64,000 nt of DNA from Sphingomonas sp. 7/4-4 (GCF_027941955.1 NZ_CP115960.1:2108001-2172000); one strand, 5' to 3'. Shown: positions 30,545-40,589, counted from the stretch's first letter. Notes: a model not told the origin generated them from the letters alone. Numbers and translations: made by a program.

Positions 30545-31192
30545 ATGTTGAAGGCAGTTCTTCTAGCGACGTCTATGCTTGTTGCTGCGCCCGCTTTTGC
30601 GCAGGACAAGCCCGCGACCGAAACTACGCAGCCGCAGCAGCAAACGCCGCCTGCGACACAGTCCAAACCCGAGACGCCGGCGACGACCGACGATTCCGCG
30701 CCGGGCACGCAGGGCTCGGGCACGGTCGAGGAAGCGCCGGCTGCGGCGCCTGCACCGGCGACCGAAGCCGCCCAGCCCACGCCGACCCAGCCGGCGACCC
30801 CGGCGCAGCCCGCGACGCCCGGCACTGCGCCGGCCGACTCAGCAACGCCAGCCACCCCGGCCCAGCCGGGCGCCACCCCGCCGAACGATGCGACCGCCGG
30901 AACCACGGGCGCGGGCAGCACGGCAACGCAGCCGGCGACCACGCCGGAGCAGGTCACGCAGGCAGTCGGCCGCGATTTCGGCACCTATGACAAGGATTCC
31001 AACGGCTCGCTGAGCCAGGCCGAGTTCGGTGCCTGGGTGGGCACGCTTCGCAAGGCTTCGGATCCGGCTTTCGCTCCCGGCTCGCCCGAGGCCGACGTCT
31101 GGGCCGGCCAGGCATTTGCACAGGCCGATGCGGACAAGAACAAGTCGGTCAGCCAGGCCGAAGTGGCGACGTTCCTGACGCCCAAGCCGTAA
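30545..31192 (+). CDS. exported Pro/Ala-rich EF-hand protein
   Basis: A signal peptide (MLKAVLLATSMLVAAPAFAQ) leads to about 110 residues made almost only of Pro, Ala, Thr and Gln, then two EF-hand calcium loops: YDKDSNGSLSQAEF and ADADKNKSVSQAEV, each with the D-x-D-x-N/K-x-x-x-x-x-x-E spacing. The protein probably binds calcium in the periplasm or at the cell surface, with the low-complexity part as a spacer. The ATG at 30545 is preferred over 30536 because AGGAG at 30531-30535 then has a normal nine-base spacing. A strong terminator follows at 31226-31259. Confidence 0.82.
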   Translation: MLKAVLLATSMLVAAPAFAQDKPATETTQPQQQTPPATQSKPETPATTDDSAPGTQGSGTVEEAPAAAPAPATEAAQPTPTQPATPAQPATPGTAPADSATPATPAQPGATPPNDATAGTTGAGSTATQPATTPEQVTQAVGRDFGTYDKDSNGSLSQAEFGAWVGTLRKASDPAFAPGSPEADVWAGQAFAQADADKNKSVSQAEVATFLTPKP

Positions 31193-31225
31193 GCGTTCCG
31201 CGCCCCACGCATGGCGCACCTCCCG

Positions 31226-31259
31226 AACGGCCGCCGGATATCCCCCGGCGGCCGTTTTC
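31226..31259 (+). terminator. Rho-independent terminator after EF-hand gene
   Basis: AACGGCCGCCGG pairs with CCGGCGGCCGTT around a short loop (ATATCC), followed by TTTTC. The stem is 12 base pairs and the tail is on the plus strand, so it ends the EF-hand transcript. Read on the minus strand it would also be a strong stem just downstream of the radC stop. Confidence 0.85.
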
Positions 31260-31275
31260 GCATACCTAAAGGTGA

Positions 31276-31959
31276 CTAAATCAGCCCCTGCGCGCGCAGG
31301 CTGACATGGCCCTCCGCGCCCATGATGATGTGATCGTGCAGGGCTATGCCGAGGCGCTTGCCGGCTTCGGCGACCTGGCGGGTGATGTCGATATCGGCGC
31401 GGCTGGGCGAGGGATCGCCCGAGGGGTGGTTGTGGACGAGGATGATCGCCGCCGAGCCGAGATCGATCGCGCGGCGGATCACTTCGCGGACATAGACCGG
31501 GGCCTCGTCGATCGAGCCTTCGTTCATCAATTCGTCGCGGATCAGCATGTTGCGCGCATTGAGATGGAGCACGCGGACACGCTCGATCGCGTGGTGCGCC
31601 ATGTCGGCGCGGAGATAATCGAGCAATGCCTGCCAATTGGCGAGGATCGGGCGCTCGGCCACTTCCGCGCGCAGCAGCCGTAGCGCCGCGGCATGCGCGG
31701 CCTTGAGTGCGGCAACGCTGGTCTCGCCCATGCCGGGCACGCGCGCGAGCGCTTCGGCATCGGCAGTGAGCAGCCCGCCGATGCCGCCGAATTCGGTGAG
31801 CAACGCCTTGGCGAGCGGCTTGGTGTCGCGGCGGGGAATGGCGAGGGCGAGCAGATATTCGATCAGCTCGTGATCGAGCAATGCATCGGGCCCGCCTTCG
31901 AACAGCCGCCGGCGTAGCCGGGCGCGGTGTCCATTATTGTCGGGAGCATCGACGGGCAT
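31276..31959 (-). CDS. radC: RadC family JAB-domain protein
   Basis: An intact 227-residue protein. A helix-hairpin-helix-like region (LARVPGMGETSVAALKAAHA) precedes the JAB/MPN metal site HNHPSGDPSPSRADID. Named for an old radiation phenotype now attributed to recG; its real job in the cell is not known. It stands alone and is convergent with the EF-hand gene, sharing the terminator region between them. Confidence 0.93.
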   Translation of the reverse strand: MPVDAPDNNGHRARLRRRLFEGGPDALLDHELIEYLLALAIPRRDTKPLAKALLTEFGGIGGLLTADAEALARVPGMGETSVAALKAAHAAALRLLRAEVAERPILANWQALLDYLRADMAHHAIERVRVLHLNARNMLIRDELMNEGSIDEAPVYVREVIRRAIDLGSAAIILVHNHPSGDPSPSRADIDITRQVAEAGKRLGIALHDHIIMGAEGHVSLRAQGLI

Positions 31960-32123
31960 GGCGTGGTGTTCCTCAAAAGCCCCTCCCTTTCAAGGGAGAG
32001 GCTTGAGGGAGGGTTCGCAATAGTTGACTCAGCCGCCCCCCATCCTAATCGGCCCCTGCCTTGGCGGGCTCGCCGCTCGGCACATGCGTCTGGCCTGCCG
32101 GAAACGGCTTAAAGGAGAGGCAA

Positions 32124-32441
32124 TTGGCCGAGAACGAGCCCGGACTGGACCCCTTGCCCGAGGATGTTCGCCTTAACTCGCTGGACGAGCGACTGAAGCG
32201 AGCCAAATCGGAAGAGGCGATCAGGACCGGCGCCGTGGATACCAAGGGCGATGCCAGCTATCGCCTCGGGAACCGCGTGCTGGCCGAACTGATCGGTTCC
32301 ATGATCGGAGGAGCAGTGATCGGCGGTACGCTCGATTGGCTGCTGGGAACCTCCCCGTGGCTCCTGCTCGTGCTCCTGTTCCTCGGAATAGGCAGCGCTT
32401 TCAGGAACATCATCAGGATTTCGAACCAGCGCTCGAAGTAG
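32124..32441 (+). CDS. atpI: ATP synthase assembly protein AtpI/AtpZ-like
   Basis: A 105-residue protein with an acidic N-terminus (LAENEPGLDPLPEDVRLNSLDERLKRAK) and two hydrophobic helices (VLAELIGSMIGGAVIGGTLDWLLG and PWLLLVLLFLGIGSAFRNI). This is the plan of the AtpI protein of alphaproteobacteria, which helps assemble the c-ring. The TTG at 32124 is chosen because AAAGGAGAGG ends just upstream; the longer open frame from 32061 has no such site and begins with unrelated residues. atpB follows after 39 bases. Confidence 0.85.
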   Translation: MAENEPGLDPLPEDVRLNSLDERLKRAKSEEAIRTGAVDTKGDASYRLGNRVLAELIGSMIGGAVIGGTLDWLLGTSPWLLLVLLFLGIGSAFRNIIRISNQRSK

Positions 32442-32480
32442 CTCTTCGGGCGCTTTGGCTAATGAAGCGGATCAACAAGC

Positions 32481-33263
32481 GTGGCGGCTGAATCAGGCAA
32501 GATCGACCCGATGCACCAGTTCGAGGTGCAGACGATCTGGAACGGCTTCAACATTGCCGGACACCAGATCGCCTTCACGAACTCGGCGCTGTGGATGTGC
32601 GTCGCGGCCTTCGTCCTCTGGGCATTCATGCTCGGCGGCATGAAGCGCGCTGTGGTGCCCGGCCGCTGGCAGATGCTGGTCGAGAACTTCACCGGCTTCA
32701 TCGATTCGATGCTGGCGGCGAACATCGGCAAGGAAGGGCGCAAATACCTTCCCTACGTGTTCTCGCTGTTCATGTTCATCCTGTTCGCCAATGTGCTCGG
32801 GCTGCTGCCTCTGGGCCTGGTGGGCATCCATCCGTTCACCTTCACCAGCCATTTCACCGTCACCGGCGTGCTGGCGATCATGAGCTTCTCGATCGTGCTG
32901 ATCGTCGGCTTCTGGAAGCACGGGATCAAGTTCTTCAAGCTCTTCATTCCACACGGCACGCCGCTACCGATGATCATCGTGATCTTCCCGATCGAGCTGG
33001 TGTCGTTCCTGTTCCGGCCTTTCAGCCTCGGCCTGCGACTGTTCGTGGCGATGATCGCCGGACACATCCTTCTCAAGGTGCTCGCGGGCTTCGTCATCAA
33101 CGCCGCCAATGCCAGCCCCGTCTGGGCGGGTGTGGTCAGCGTCCCCAGCTTCGTGCTGATGGTCGGCGTGTCCGCGCTCGAGATCCTCGTCGCCGGCATC
33201 CAGGCCTATGTCTTTGCGCTGCTCACGTCGCTGTACATCAACGACGCCGAGCATCTGCACTGA
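32481..33263 (+). CDS. atpB: F0F1 ATP synthase subunit a
   Basis: An intact 260-residue membrane protein. The essential arginine (about residue 186) lies in [16 protein letters not shown], and the last helix [21 protein letters not shown] is the conserved C-terminal helix that forms the proton half-channel. Starts at GTG 32481. It is followed by atpE, then the two b-type subunits, the usual alphaproteobacterial F0 operon, with F1 genes elsewhere. Confidence 0.97.
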   Translation: MAAESGKIDPMHQFEVQTIWNGFNIAGHQIAFTNSALWMCVAAFVLWAFMLGGMKRAVVPGRWQMLVENFTGFIDSMLAANIGKEGRKYLPYVFSLFMFILFANVLGLLPLGLVGIHPFTFTSHFTVTGVLAIMSFSIVLIVGFWKHGIKFFKLFIPHGTPLPMIIVIFPIELVSFLFRPFSLGLRLFVAMIAGHILLKVLAGFVINAANASPVWAGVVSVPSFVLMVGVSALEILVAGIQAYVFALLTSLYINDAEHLH

Positions 33264-33315
33264 GTTTTTCCGTAAACCGTACCAACCAACAAGTTCGAAG
33301 CAGGAGTTTAGAAAA

Positions 33316-33543
33316 ATGGATCCAGCAGCAGCCAAGCTCATCGGTGCAGGTCTCGCGGCGATCGGCGCCGGCATGGCCGCCATCGGCGTGGGCAACGTAT
33401 TCGGCAGCTTCCTCGAAGGCGCGCTGCGCAATCCGGGCGCGGCCGACGGCCAGCAGGGCCGCCTGTTCATCGGCTTCGCGGCCGCCGAGCTTCTCGGTCT
33501 GCTCGCGTTCGTCGTCGCGATGATCCTGATCTTCGTCGCGTAA
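33316..33543 (+). CDS. atpE: F0F1 ATP synthase subunit c
   Basis: An intact 75-residue double-helix hairpin protein. The proton-carrying glutamate is E58 in FAAAELLGL. The glycine-rich first helix ([19 protein letters not shown]) and the polar loop [11 protein letters not shown] are typical. No sodium-binding residue set is evident, so proton coupling is expected. A very stable hairpin follows the stop and could protect this high-copy part of the message. Confidence 0.97.
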   Translation: MDPAAAKLIGAGLAAIGAGMAAIGVGNVFGSFLEGALRNPGAADGQQGRLFIGFAAAELLGLLAFVVAMILIFVA

Positions 33544-33554
33544 CTTCTCCGGTA

Positions 33555-33579
33555 CGGGCCGGGGCGCGTCCCCGGCCCG
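33555..33579 (+). promoter_or_regulatory. intercistronic hairpin between atpE and atpF'
   Basis: CGGGCCGGGG pairs with CCCCGGCCCG around a five-base loop (CGCGT), a ten-pair perfect stem. There is no T-run after it, so full termination is unlikely. Such hairpins downstream of atpE are known to raise the yield of subunit c relative to its neighbours by stabilising the upstream RNA or causing partial termination. Confidence 0.7.
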
Positions 33580-33594
33580 CTGGATAGGAATCCA

Positions 33595-34086
33595 ATGCCC
33601 CAGATCTCCCAGCTCGCCGAGACCTTCGCGTCCCAGATCTTCTGGTTGCTCGTGACGTTCGGCTTCGTCTTCTTCGTCGTGGGCAAGATCATGCTGCCCA
33701 AGGTGCTGTCGACCGTCGACGCGCGCGACCAGTCGGTCGCCGGCGACCTCGCCGCCGCCGAGGCTGCGCGTGCCGCTGCCGACGATGCGGAAGAGAAGTG
33801 GCGGGCTGAAGAGAATGCCGCGCGCGAAGGTGCCCAGAAGCGCATCGCCGAGGCACGCGCGCAAGGCACTGCTGCTTCCGAGAAGCGGCTCGCCGCGGCG
33901 CATGCCGAGACCGATGCCCGCATCGCGGCAGCCGAGGCGCAGATCGCCGAAGCTAGCGTTGCGGCAGGCGCGGAAATCGAAGCAGTGGCAGCCGAAGCGG
34001 CACGCGACATCGTCGCGCGCTTCTCGGGCGCCAAGGTAACGGCCGCGGAGGCCAAGAAGGCAGTGAAGGCGGCGCTCAATGGCTGA
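33595..34086 (+). CDS. atpF': F0F1 ATP synthase subunit b'
   Basis: A 163-residue protein with one N-terminal membrane helix (FWLLVTFGFVFFVVGKIMLP) and a long Ala/Glu-rich coiled coil. The -LPKVLSTVDARD- sequence after the helix is typical for b' subunits of alphaproteobacteria. It pairs with AtpF to form the peripheral stalk. It ends eight bases inside the start of atpF, so the two are translationally coupled. Confidence 0.94.
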   Translation: MPQISQLAETFASQIFWLLVTFGFVFFVVGKIMLPKVLSTVDARDQSVAGDLAAAEAARAAADDAEEKWRAEENAAREGAQKRIAEARAQGTAASEKRLAAAHAETDARIAAAEAQIAEASVAAGAEIEAVAAEAARDIVARFSGAKVTAAEAKKAVKAALNG

Positions 34087-34660
34087 GGCAGCACATCCCG
34101 CAGCGGTCGATCCCGCCGCCGAGCACGCCGTGACCACGGCCGAGGGCGGTGTCGCGCATCATGCCGATCCGTCGATCTTCGGGCTCGACGCGACTGTCTG
34201 GGTGTCGATCGCGATGGCGGCGTTCCTCCTGATCCTCGTCTGGAAGAAGGTCCCGGGCCTGGTCACCCGCGGGCTCGACAACCAGATCGCCGCGATCCGC
34301 AACCGGCTCGACGAGGCGAAGCAGCTTCGCGCCGAGGCCGAGGCGCTGCGCGACGAATATGCGAAGAAGATCGCCGGCGCCGAAGCGCAGGCCCAGGCGA
34401 TGCTCGCCCATGCCGACGAGGAAGCCAAGGGCGTCCTCGCCAAGGCCGAGGCCGACGCCGCCGAGCTGACCGCTCGCCGCGCCAAGATGGCCGAGGACAA
34501 GATCGCCGCCGCCGAGCGCGCCGCGATCCAGGCCGTCCGCACCAAGGCCGCCGAAGCGGCGACCCGCGCCGCCGCGGCGATCATCGCCGAAAAGCACGAT
34601 GCCGGCGCCGACAAGGCACTGGTCGACAAGACCATATCGGGGCTCGGCCGGCTCAACTGA
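34079..34660 (+). CDS. atpF: F0F1 ATP synthase subunit b
   Basis: A 193-residue protein. About 35 residues precede the single helix (VWVSIAMAAFLLILVWKKVP); the long coiled coil then runs RLDEAKQLRAEAEALRDEY to ADAAELTARRAKMAEDKI. It overlaps the end of atpF' by eight bases. Together with AtpF' it forms the stator stalk. It is the last gene of the operon; the next gene is on the opposite strand. Confidence 0.94.
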   Translation: MAEAAHPAAVDPAAEHAVTTAEGGVAHHADPSIFGLDATVWVSIAMAAFLLILVWKKVPGLVTRGLDNQIAAIRNRLDEAKQLRAEAEALRDEYAKKIAGAEAQAQAMLAHADEEAKGVLAKAEADAAELTARRAKMAEDKIAAAERAAIQAVRTKAAEAATRAAAAIIAEKHDAGADKALVDKTISGLGRLN

Positions 34661-34684
34661 GCCGCCGGCGCTGCGCGCGCCCGG

Positions 34685-35608
34685 CTATGCCACCAGATCG
34701 TCCTGTATCTCCGCACGGAAGCGTGCGGTGAGGAAGATGCGCGTGAGCACATATCCCTGGATCACGCCGACCGCCCAGAAATAGACGATCAGGCCGAGCG
34801 CATATGCGTGGGTCCGGCCGATATCCTGACCGAGCTGGGTCGCGAGCCCATCGACGAAGCGGCCGATCGACTGGAAATTGACCAGTCCGACGCCGACGAG
34901 GATCTTGGTCAGCCAGTCCGACACCGCCTCGACATTGGCATTGGGGATCAACCGGCTGCGGATCTTCACTTCGGGATTGATCCGCGGCACCGCGAACAGG
35001 AAGCCGATCAGCGCGCCGACCGCGATGCTCGCCATCGCCCACAACACCGCGGCGCCGGTGTCGCGGCTGGGCCAGCCCGCGGCGAGGAAACCCGCGCAAT
35101 TGGCCAATAATAGCAGCAGGGCGATCATCGGCGTCCCCATGTCGCCGGATGCCCACCAGCTCGGGCGGGGCTCCTGTGCTTCGACGCGCGCGCGCGGATC
35201 GGCGAGGCCGAGATGCGGATTGCGCCATAGATAGACCGAGCAGATCGCGAGGAAGATGTTGTTGGGCACCAGCACGGCACGCAGCCAGCCGGGAACCTGG
35301 CTGGCCGGATCGAGCCCGCTCTCGAGAATGTGGTACATCGCCGGCAGCAGCAGGACGAGCAGCACAAGCGATCCCAGCGCGGCGGCCTTCCGCGTCTCGG
35401 GAATGAGGATCAGGATTCCCGCCGCCACTTCGGCGATGCCGGTGACGATGACGATCGGCACGCGGAAGGGATCGTGGAAATAACCGGGAAGCTGCAGGAG
35501 CGTGTCGGAAAGATACGAGAAATGCATCGAGCCGAAGACGATCCACTGTATCGCGAGGACGAGGATGCTGATCCTTCCGAACAGCGTATAGGCGCGCTCT
35601 TCCGACAT
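34685..35608 (-). CDS. DoxX-like integral membrane protein with C-terminal extension
   Basis: About 307 residues with roughly eight hydrophobic segments. The first half resembles DoxX-like proteins (IQWIVFGSMHFSYL, VTGIAEVAAGILILIPETRKAAALGSL). The second half (IALLLLLANCAGFLAAGW, VGALIGFLFAVPRI, GLIVYFWAVGVIQGYVLTR) is not part of that family and is not recognised. The ATG at 35608 gives MSEERAYTLFGR. Function unknown; DoxX relatives are linked to redox or lipid functions. It is convergent with the atp operon. Confidence 0.7.
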   Translation of the reverse strand: MSEERAYTLFGRISILVLAIQWIVFGSMHFSYLSDTLLQLPGYFHDPFRVPIVIVTGIAEVAAGILILIPETRKAAALGSLVLLVLLLPAMYHILESGLDPASQVPGWLRAVLVPNNIFLAICSVYLWRNPHLGLADPRARVEAQEPRPSWWASGDMGTPMIALLLLLANCAGFLAAGWPSRDTGAAVLWAMASIAVGALIGFLFAVPRINPEVKIRSRLIPNANVEAVSDWLTKILVGVGLVNFQSIGRFVDGLATQLGQDIGRTHAYALGLIVYFWAVGVIQGYVLTRIFLTARFRAEIQDDLVA

Positions 35609-35724
35609 GCGGTCGCCCCCCAGATCTTCGGCTATTGTTTCACATGCGTGAGGAATGTCCAGTCTGGGCAGGAATTGACGGTCGGGAAGCGCGCACAATC
35701 CGGCTTAGGGCGTATCGATATTCA

Positions 35725-35858
35725 AATCCTCCCCCGCCAGGGGAGGTGGCGCCGAAGGCGTCGGAGGGGAGGTAAGCAGCGCACTCTCCTATTGAGCGCA
35801 GTGCTTCCGCCCCCTCCGTCACGCTGCGCGTGCCACCTCCCCCTTGCGGGGGAGGATT
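35725..35858. repeat. about 134-bp inverted-repeat element (REPIN/MITE-like), copy C
   Basis: The left arm reads AATCCTCCCCCGCCAGGGGA and continues GGTGGCGCCGAAGGCGTCGG to GGTAAGCA. The right arm on the other strand reads AATCCTCCCCCGCAAGGGGG and continues through GACGGAGGGGGCGGAAGCA. It is closely related to copy B. The gap 35609-35937 holds only this element, a further palindrome GGCCCTCCCGGCAGGGAGAGG, and three copies of a TCGATAC motif that bracket it. Confidence 0.8.
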
Positions 35859-35937
35859 GAGAGCCTCGCTCGCCTGAATGTCGATACAGCCTGGCCCTCC
35901 CGGCAGGGAGAGGGGTCAGGTTGAATGTCGATACGGC

Positions 35938-37373
35938 CTAATTGTCGCTCTCGACTCGGCTGGGCCGGCCCTTGGGTCCCGATGACGGCGCGGGACGCGG
36001 CGCCGTCGGCGGAGAAACGCGCGGTGCCGGTGGCGCAGCGCGCGGCTCGCTCGAACGCGGCGGTGCACTGCGCACGGGCCGCGGCATATCCGCCGGACGA
36101 GAGCGGTTCGGCGCAGGCGTGCCGGGCGTCCCCGCATCCGGACGACGCCAGCCCCAACCCCTGCCGCCTTCAGGCCGCGGCGGACGCGGTGTCGCGCCTT
36201 CCGTCGGCGCAGGCGCACCGGGCGTAGCCGCGCCCGCGTCCGGGCGGCGCCAGCCCCAGCCCCTGCGTTCTCCTTCAACCCGTGGCGGGCGCGGCGTGGC
36301 GCCTTCCGGCACCGGCCGCGCCGAGCCCTCGGGCCAGCGCTGGCCGCGGTCGGGACGTGGGCGTCCGCCCCAGCCGGGGCGCCTTTGCACCCCGCTCCCG
36401 GCACCGGTGTGGGAGCCGTCTGCGGCGTATCCGTCACGGGTGGTTCCGGAGCGTCCACACCCGGCTTGTTCGGCCACCGCGGACCACGCGGGATCGTCGG
36501 TGTCGCCTGGCCAGCGCCCGGACGCCCCGCCCAGGGGCGGCCCGGCCTGCCCCATTGGCCCGGCTGGCGCGGCGGTCGCGTTCCCGGCTCGCCCGGCCGG
36601 CCCGGCCTCCCCGCGCCGGGGCCATGCTCGCCCGGCCGATGGAAACGGCCTGGCGGCGGCCCCTGGAATCCGCCCTCGCGCCAGCGCCGGAACTGCTCGG
36701 CCAGCGCGCGGCGCCGCAATTGCTCGGCCTCGGACCTGCGGCGCCAGTCCGCGTCGCGCCATTGCTCGTGATGGCGCCGCCAGCCCGAATGGCGCGAGCG
36801 CCCCTCACCCCAGATCTGTATGCTGCTCCAGATCAGCGGACCCGTGTCGATCCACGCCTGGCTGTCGACTTCGCGCCATTGCCGCTGCTGCATCGCCCGC
36901 CGCAGCTGCCGGCCGCGCGCATAGAGCGCCACGCCTTCCTCGAGATTTGCCGCCCCTTCCTCGCGCGGCAGTGCACCGCCGTCGGGGCCATAAACCACCG
37001 CCACCGTCTCGCCGGAAAAGCCGAAGCTCATCCCCGGCCGCACCGCGAGGAACGGTCCCTCGCCTTCGGGGCCGAAATAATAGCTCTGGATGCCGTCGGG
37101 CGTCTCTTCGACGATGATCGAATCCCCGTCCTGCAGTTCCCACGCCCAGGGTTCGGCATCCTCGAAGGAAAAGGCGTAGTCGGGCGGTGCGTTGCCGATC
37201 ACCTCCCACAGCGAGTCCGCGCGATCGATATAGGAATAGGCGTCGGGGCTCTCGTCGGCGCTGTAGACGGGCGGCGGCGCTTCGTACGGCCCGCCGTCAT
37301 ACGGCATCATGCATGCCGAAAGCGCCAGCGCGCCGCTCATCGTGCCCAGCCGCGTGACGCGCTTCCATTGCAT
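35938..37373 (-). CDS. repeat-rich basic Pro/Arg/Trp lipoprotein (frameshifted)
   Basis: A lipoprotein signal opens it (GTMSGALALSACMMP, lipobox L-S-A-C). Residues 50-170 form a globular part (SLWEVIGNAPPDYAFSFED, YYFGPEGEGPFLAVRPGM). The rest is a long, strongly basic low-complexity tail with Pro-Gly-Arg runs and a tandem unit of about 30 residues, GATPRPPR(V/P)EG...RGWGWRRPDAG, seen twice or three times. The frame shifts near 36385-36400 (VPGAG... to GVQRRPGWGGRP); with one base added the length is 478. No family is recognised. The tail might bind nucleic acid, anionic polysaccharide or peptidoglycan. Confidence 0.7.
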
Positions 37374-37640
37374 GCCCGTCTCTCCCCATGTTCTCGAACA
37401 AGAACATCCGCCCCGATCGCTGAACGAAAGATGACTGTCGCTACAAGGGCAAAGTCAACGAAGCTCCTGTTCGCGCCGCGGCAACGACTTGTTCTTTTCG
37501 TTCTCCAATCCGGTTCTGCGCGCCGGGGAGGGCGCGATCCCGGGCTTGTCCGGCTTCCAGCACCCGGCAACGACTTCCGGCGATCGGAAACTGGCGCATC
37601 GAGCGATGCGTTCCTATCTCTACCTCTGGAATTTCCAGCA

Positions 37641-37655
37641 GAACGAAGATAGAAC
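37641..37655 (+). promoter_or_regulatory. LexA (SOS) box upstream of uvrA
   Basis: GAACGAAGATAGAAC is GAAC-N7-GAAC, the exact reverse complement of the alphaproteobacterial LexA site GTTC-N7-GTTC. It lies eight bases before the uvrA ATG at 37663, so LexA bound here would cover the transcription start or ribosome site. uvrA is a known SOS gene in this class. Confidence 0.85.
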
Positions 37656-37662
37656 GACCGGC

Positions 37663-40589
37663 ATGGCACTTACCACCATTTCCGTTCGCGGCGCGCGCGA
37701 GCATAATCTCAAGGGCGTGGACATCGACATCCCGCGCGACACGCTCACGGTGATCACCGGCCTGTCCGGCTCCGGCAAGTCGAGCCTCGCCTTCGACACC
37801 ATCTATGCCGAGGGCCAACGCCGCTATGTCGAGTCGCTCTCGGCCTATGCCCGCCAGTTCCTTGAGCTGATGCAGAAGCCCGATGTCGATCATATCGAGG
37901 GCCTCTCCCCCGCCATCTCGATCGAGCAGAAGACGACGTCGCGCAATCCGCGCTCAACGGTCGCGACGGTCACCGAGATCTACGATTATATGCGCCTGCT
38001 CTGGGCGCGCGTCGGCATCCCGTACAGCCCGGCGACTGGCCTGCCGATCGCCGCGCAGACCGTCAGCCAGATGGTCGATCGCGTCCTGACGCTCCCCGAA
38101 GGCACCCGCCTGCTCCTCCTCGCCCCTGTCGTCCGCGGCCGCAAGGGCGAGTACCGGAAAGAGCTTGCCGAGTGGCAGAAGGCCGGTTTCCAGCGCGTCC
38201 GCATCGATGGCGAGACCTATCTGATCGAGGAAGCCCCGCGCTCGACAAGAAGTACAAGCACGACGTGGAAGTCGTGGTCGACCGCCTGGTCGTCGGCGGC
38301 GAAATCGCCACGCGGCTGGCGGAGTCCTTCGAGCAGGCGCTCAAGCTCGCCGAAGGCCTCGCCTATGTCGACCTGGTCGACGCCGTCGCCCCCGGCCGCG
38401 AGAACGACACGCAGGACGCCGGCGCGATGAAGAATGCCGGCATCCCCGCCAACCGCATCGTCTTCTCCGAAAAGTTCGCCTGCCCCGTCTCGGGCTTCAC
38501 CATCGCCGAGATCGAGCCGCGCCTGTTCTCGTTCAACGCCCCCCAGGGCGCCTGCCCGGCATGTGACGGCCTCGGCGAGAAGCTCGTGTTCGACGAGGAT
38601 CTCGTCGTCCCCAATCACGATCTCACGATCAAGAAGGGCGCGATCGTCCCCTGGGCCAAGTCCAACCCGCCGTCGCCTTATTACATGCAGGTGCTCGGCT
38701 CCCTCGCCCGCGAGCTCGGCTTCAGCCTCGACACCAAATGGGCCGACCTGCCCGAGGAGCATCGCGACGCCATCCTCTATGGCACCAAGGGCAAGCCCGT
38801 CACGCTCACCTTCGTCGACGGCAAGAAGTCCTACGACGTCCGCAAACCCTTCGAAGGCGTGATCGGCAACCTCAACCGCCGCATGCTCCAGACCGAATCC
38901 GCCTGGATGCGCGAGGAGCTCTCCAAATATCAGGCGAGCCACCCCTGCGAGACCTGCCACGGCGCCCGCCTCAAGCCCGAGGCGCTCGCGGTCAAGGTCG
39001 CGATGCGCGACATCTCCAGCGTCACCCGCCTCTCGGTGGTCGACGCGCTCGCCTTCTTCGCCACCCTCCCCGCGCAGCTCACCGACCAGCAGAACGAGAT
39101 CGCCCGCGCGATCCTCAAGGAGATCGACGAGCGGCTCGGCTTCCTCAACAATGTCGGCCTCGACTATCTCAACCTCAACCGCACCAGCGGCACGCTCTCG
39201 GGCGGCGAGATCGCAGCGCATCCGCCTCGCCTCGCAGATCGGCTCCGGCCTCTCGGGCGTGCTCTACGTCCTCGACGAGCCGAGCATCGGCCTCCACCAG
39301 CGCGACAACGACATGCTGCTCGTCACCCTCAAGCGCCTCCGCGATCTCGGCAACACCGTCCTCGTCGTCGAGCATGACGAGGACGCGATCCGCACCGCCG
39401 ACTATGTCATCGACATGGGCCCCGGCGCCGGCGTCCATGGCGGCGAGATCGTCGCGCACGGCAGCCTCGAGAACGTGCTCGCCTGCAAGGACAGCATCAC
39501 CGCCGACTATCTCACCGGCCGCCGCGAGGTCCTGCTCCCCGCAAAGCGCCGCAAGGGCTCGGGCAAGAAGCTCACCGTCCACAATGCCACCGCGAACAAC
39601 CTCACCGGCGTCACCGCCAGCATCCCGCTCGGCACCTTCACCTGCATCACCGGCGTCTCGGGCTCGGGCAAGTCGAGCTTCACGATCGACACGCTCTACG
39701 CCGCCGCCGCGCGCCAATTGAACGGCGCCCGCATCCTCGCCGGCAAGCACGACCGGATCACCGGGCTCGAGCATCTCGACAAGGTGATCGACATCGATCA
39801 GTCCCCCATCGGCCGCACGCCCCGGTCGAATCCCGCCACCTATACCGGCGCCTTCACCCAGATCCGCGACTGGTTCGCCGGCCTGCCCGAGGCGCAGGCG
39901 CGCGGCTACAAGCCCGGCCGCTTCAGCTTCAACGTCAAGGGCGGCCGCTGCGAGGCGTGCACCGGCGACGGCCTGCTCAAGATCGAGATGCACTTCCTCC
40001 CCGACGTCTACGTCACCTGCGACGTCTGCCACGGCCAGCGCTACAATCGCGAGACCCTCGAAGTGAAGTTCAAGGGCCGCTCGATCGCCGACGTGCTCGA
40101 CATGACCGTCGAGGACGCGCACGAATTCTTCAAGGCCGTCCCCCGATCCGCGACAAGATGGCGATGCTCGCCGAAGTCGGCCTCGGTTACGTGAAGGTCG
40201 GCCAGCAGGCGACCACCCTCAGCGGCGGCGAGGCCCAGCGCGTCAAGCTCGCCAAGGAACTCGCCCGCCGCGCCACCGGCCAGACGCTCTACATCCTCGA
40301 CGAGCCCACCACCGGCCTGCATTTCGAGGACGTCCGCAAACTCCTCGAAGTCCTCCACGCACTGGTCGAGCAAGGCAACACCGTGGTGGTGATCGAGCAC
40401 AATCTCGACGTCATCAAGACCGCCGACTGGATCCTCGACCTGGGGCCGGAGGGCGGCGTCAAGGGCGGCGAGATCGTCGCGGAAGGCACCCCGGAGGCGG
40501 TCGCGAAGGAGCCGCGGAGCTTCACCGGGCGGTATCTGGCGCCGTTGCTGGAGCGGGGGAAGGTCCGGGAGACGGTGGCGGCGGAGTAA
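37663..40589 (+). CDS. uvrA: excinuclease ABC subunit A (three frameshifts)
   Basis: Both ATPase domains are visible: Walker [10 protein letters not shown] near residue 40 and GVSGSGKSS in the second half, each with an LSGGE signature. Zinc-binding cysteine sets are present ([15 protein letters not shown] with [10 protein letters not shown]). UvrA finds DNA damage and loads UvrB. Three indels break the frame: a lost base near 38237 (EEAP to ALDKKYKHD), an extra A near 39210 ([16 protein letters not shown]) and a lost C at 40141-40144 ([13 protein letters not shown]). Corrected length 975 residues, normal for UvrA. The LexA box at 37641 precedes it. Confidence 0.96.

Noticed and set aside
33555..33579. 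Rho-independent terminator within the atp operon
   Set aside because: The stem is strong but no T-run follows and the next subunit gene is in the same operon. Treated as a stabilising hairpin.
37663..40589. uvrA as a true pseudogene or as several split genes
   Set aside because: All domains are intact and three one-base corrections give a normal 975-residue protein. The same type of error occurs in many other genes of the window.
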